Below are positions 6,101-8,242 of a stretch of 8,242 nt of DNA, piece by piece. The stretch spans positions 1 to 8,242 of the forward strand of contig JAGLDA010000116.1 in NCBI GenBank assembly GCA_023145955.1, read 5' to 3'. This DNA is from Bacteroidales bacterium (GTDB taxonomy: Bacteria; Bacteroidota; Bacteroidia; Bacteroidales; UBA1556). The position numbers and the translations under genes are program-made. The notes under the pieces are model-generated. The model searched no databases, was not told the origin of the DNA, and saw nothing but the letters and a program-made list of their open reading frames with translations. Position 1 is the stretch's first letter. Every line of letters begins with the position of its first letter.

Positions 6101-6508
6101 ATGAAGAAAACACAAATAATTTTAGTGGTTGCAATAGCTGCAATACTTGGGCTAATGATTGTTAGCCTTTGGGATAATAGTAGGTCTTATGCCACTTTTG
6201 AAGTTGCAGCTAAGCATCCTAATAAAAGCTTTGATATAGTAGGGGTGTTGGATATGAATCAACCTATTTACTATGATGCTAAGGTAAATTCCGATGCTTT
6301 TAGTTTTTATATGTACGACCAAGATAGTGTAAATCGTAAAGTGGTGGTTAATAAACCAAAGCCTCAAGATTTTGAGAAAAGCACCCAAGTTGTTGTTACA
6401 GGAAGTATGAAAGGAGGTGAGTTTAAAGGAACAAGTATCCTACTGAAATGCCCATCAAAATATGAAGGTGGTAGCCCTGCTATCGAAATTGAAGAGGTGA
6501 AGTTATAA
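6101..6508 (+). CDS. ccmE: Heme chaperone CcmE, CxxxY type
   Basis: CcmE is a membrane-anchored periplasmic heme chaperone with an OB-fold that receives heme from CcmC and passes it to the CcmF-containing ligase. The 135 residues begin with an N-terminal anchor (about 5-23), followed by the beta-barrel domain: FDIVGVLD, the YYDA/FSFYMYD strands, then KVVV and VVVTGSMKGGEFKGTSILLKC. In classical CcmE a histidine in HxxxY binds heme covalently; here the position reads CPSKY, Cys117 to Tyr121, so it is the CxxxY form. Such CcmE proteins are known from archaea and some sulfate reducers, and I believe from Bacteroidota too, and handle heme through the cysteine. It is the last gene of the cluster; the expected ccmF does not follow, and a convergent hairpin and citF lie beyond. 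Confidence 0.93.
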   Translation: MKKTQIILVVAIAAILGLMIVSLWDNSRSYATFEVAAKHPNKSFDIVGVLDMNQPIYYDAKVNSDAFSFYMYDQDSVNRKVVVNKPKPQDFEKSTQVVVTGSMKGGEFKGTSILLKCPSKYEGGSPAIEIEEVKL

Positions 6509-6522
6509 TATTTAGATTATAA

Positions 6523-6577
6523 GATGTTTTAAGTTTTGAAGTATACATATTATGTTATCTTCAAAACTTAAAACGTC
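6523..6577. terminator. Bidirectional terminator hairpin between ccmE and citF
   Basis: GTTTTAAGTTTTGAAG (6526-6541) pairs perfectly over 16 bp with 6559-6574. Three outer positions (6523-6525 with 6575-6577) extend it through one T/G mismatch, which would be a wobble pair in plus-strand RNA. The loop is 17 nt. It fills the 74-bp gap between two convergent stop codons, where a shared terminator is expected. No long T run follows on either strand, so the long stem must do most of the work. Confidence 0.75.
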
Positions 6578-6582
6578 AAAAT

Positions 6583-8151
6583 CTATTTTGTTTTCACCTT
6601 CCTTACAGAGTCAATTACTGTTCCATCTACCCATTTAATTACTGCAATAATCTCCTCATCAAGTTCAGGCTTTTCAGGTACCCCACATATTTCTTCTGCT
6701 TCCGCTTTTAATTCTTGTATTGTTTTAAGCTCAAAGCCAGCATTCTTAGCTTTTTCAATAAGGTCTTTACGAAGTGGATTAACCGCCACACCACGCTCGG
6801 TAACAATAACATCAATTAATTCGCCAGGACCACAAAGAGTAGTTACTTTATCAATAATTACAGGAATTCTATCGCGGAATAGTGGAATAGGAAGTATTAC
6901 TGTTTTACCAAATAAGCAGTTTTGCCATCCGCCAATACCGTGTAGTAGATATCCATCGGAATGAGTTACAACATTGGCGTTAAAGTTTACATCAACCTCA
7001 GTAGCTCCTAATACAGCAATATCTATCATCGATGCAAAGTTCCCCTTACTATGATAGTTATAACTAGTAAATGGACTAGTATCAACATGGTTTGCATTCT
7101 CACGCATAGAACGAATTCCCTCTAAATCAAAAGTTTGACCATCAAGTATGTAATCAATGACTCCATCTTCAAGCATTTTTACTGGGTATTTATTACTCCC
7201 AGCTCTTACAAATCGGGCTTTCCAGCTATTTCTACGAAGAATTTCTTCAAAATATATTCCTATGGATAATGAAGTGCCACCAGCTCCAGCTTGATAACTA
7301 AAGCCATCATGAATAATTTCAGTAGCTTCGCAAAATTGAGCAGTTTTCTCCGCAATTAGTAATCTGTCAGGGCTTTTTGTAATATTAGTTGTGCCAGAAA
7401 TGATTTTCTCAGGGTCACCAACTTTATCTACTTTAACGGTATAGTCCACATAGTTGCCATGAATTTGCCATGGAATACATGGAAAAGGAACCATATTATC
7501 TGTTACCACAATTACTTTATCGGCATATTGTGAGTCTGCTAAGGCAAATCCTAACAATCCTGACGCCGCAGAGCCATTTACTCCATTAGCATTGCCAAAA
7601 GCGTCTGCTGTAGGTGCAGCAATTACTGCTATATCAATCTGCACATCTCCATCCTGAACTGCTTGATAACGCCCGCCATGCGAACGCAATACACCAATAC
7701 CTTTCATGCCTCCTTCACTAGCAAACTTGCCCAATACGCCATTCATGCTTCCTTCAATTCTATTAATAGTGCCATCTTTAAGGTATTTAATAAGAGGCTC
7801 ATGACATGGAAATGATGCTGATGGGTACCAGCGTAAATCTTTTATTCCTAACTCATGAGCAATATCAAAAATTTGGTTTGCAATCAGGTCTCCATTACGA
7901 AAATGATGGTGAGTAGAAATAGTCATACCATCTTTTATCCCACTATTTATTAAAGCGTCTTTTAAACTAGCTACCGTTTTATTTCCATCTTGAGGGAAAT
8001 TTGCACATGATGACAATTTTGGTGCATACCTTCGTCCATCAGGAATAAATTTTCCCACTCCTTGATATGGAGTTTGCTTATCTCCATTAATCTCAAGAGG
8101 AACCATTCGTCCTGCTGCATTTTCAACTAATTTTATATCTTGCTTGCTCAT
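6583..8151 (-). CDS. citF: Citrate lyase alpha subunit (citrate:acetyl-ACP transferase)
   Basis: CitF is the CoA-transferase-like subunit of citrate lyase. It swaps citrate for acetate on the acyl-carrier subunit CitD, after which CitE cleaves citryl-ACP to oxaloacetate. The 522 residues match CitF (about 510). Recognisable parts are N-terminal GRMVPLEINGDKQTPY (14-29), ISTHHHFRNGD (78-88), IEGSMNG (132-138), the VIAAPTADAFGNANG region (176-190), the glycine-rich QAGAGGTSLSIG (287-298) and TERGVAVNP (461-469). These run through the entire family, and nothing is truncated. It begins with ATG, with no Shine-Dalgarno. Its partners citD and citE, and the prosthetic-group genes citX and citG, are absent from the 91 bp upstream and from the downstream side, where ccmE converges. 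The identification is strong; whether it works in a complete lyase depends on genes elsewhere. Confidence 0.95.
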   Translation of the reverse strand: MSKQDIKLVENAAGRMVPLEINGDKQTPYQGVGKFIPDGRRYAPKLSSCANFPQDGNKTVASLKDALINSGIKDGMTISTHHHFRNGDLIANQIFDIAHELGIKDLRWYPSASFPCHEPLIKYLKDGTINRIEGSMNGVLGKFASEGGMKGIGVLRSHGGRYQAVQDGDVQIDIAVIAAPTADAFGNANGVNGSAASGLLGFALADSQYADKVIVVTDNMVPFPCIPWQIHGNYVDYTVKVDKVGDPEKIISGTTNITKSPDRLLIAEKTAQFCEATEIIHDGFSYQAGAGGTSLSIGIYFEEILRRNSWKARFVRAGSNKYPVKMLEDGVIDYILDGQTFDLEGIRSMRENANHVDTSPFTSYNYHSKGNFASMIDIAVLGATEVDVNFNANVVTHSDGYLLHGIGGWQNCLFGKTVILPIPLFRDRIPVIIDKVTTLCGPGELIDVIVTERGVAVNPLRKDLIEKAKNAGFELKTIQELKAEAEEICGVPEKPELDEEIIAVIKWVDGTVIDSVRKVKTK

Positions 8152-8207
8152 TATATTAGGTTTTATATATTGTTATTTAAAAATTGATTGACTTCACTAA
8201 CGATTGT

Positions 8208-8242
8208 TTCCTATAGCTTCGGGACAACTGACTGCATACTGC
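8208..8242. repeat. Probable intergenic repeat fragment at window end
   Basis: The end of the window reads TTCCTATAGCTTCGGGA followed by short ACTG/ACTGC iterations (8227-8242: ACTG, ACTGC, AT, ACTGC). From memory, palindromes like CCCGATAGCTATCGGG and tracts of 'ACTGC..ACTGC' are common in Bacteroidota intergenic DNA. It contrasts in composition with the AT-rich leader of citF next to it. It is cut by the window edge, so its true extent cannot be seen. Confidence 0.4.

Noticed and set aside
6152..6388. Minus-strand open frame of 78 codons
   Set aside because: Antisense to ccmE, whose motifs and position are clear; no independent support.

Overview
The window looks like chromosomal DNA from an AT-rich member of the Bacteroidota. 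The evidence is several TAnnTTTG -7 promoter boxes just upstream of genes, the near absence of Shine-Dalgarno sequences, a secreted protein with a Bacteroidota-style signal peptide ending in SAQ, and a CcmE with CxxxY in place of the usual heme-binding histidine. No phage, plasmid, CRISPR or tRNA features were seen.

Layout. Positions 1-874 hold one small TerB-like gene (140-511, +) between two same-direction copies of a ~53-bp intergenic repeat (1-53 and 757-809). The second copy is the right arm of a ~95-bp fold-back element (692-785). Next, on the minus strand, are an unrecognised 115-residue protein and nadD (NAD biosynthesis), joined by a one-base stop/start overlap (TAATG). A divergent intergenic region of 77 bp carries a -7 box on each strand. 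It leads on the plus side to a 495-residue secreted protein of unknown function (1893-3380).

From 3505 to 6508 a plus-strand run encodes thiL (thiamine-monophosphate kinase), followed by a tight cytochrome c maturation cluster: ccmB, ccmC, a 42-residue CcmD-like protein and ccmE. These make the membrane heme-delivery arm: CcmC loads heme onto CcmE with CcmD, and the CcmAB ABC transporter releases holo-CcmE. The ATPase CcmA and the ligase CcmF are not in the window, so they must lie elsewhere if the pathway is complete. The cluster ends at a convergent 16-bp perfect hairpin, beyond which citF (citrate lyase alpha subunit) runs on the minus strand. Neither citE nor citD lies next to citF within the window. 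The window ends in what looks like another intergenic repeat (8208-8242).

Most of the window is ordinary housekeeping sequence. The points most worth a second look are the fold-back repeat pair around the terB-like gene, the internal DGxVxQEE duplication in that protein, the CxxxY-type CcmE in a cluster lacking ccmA and ccmF, and the isolated citF.
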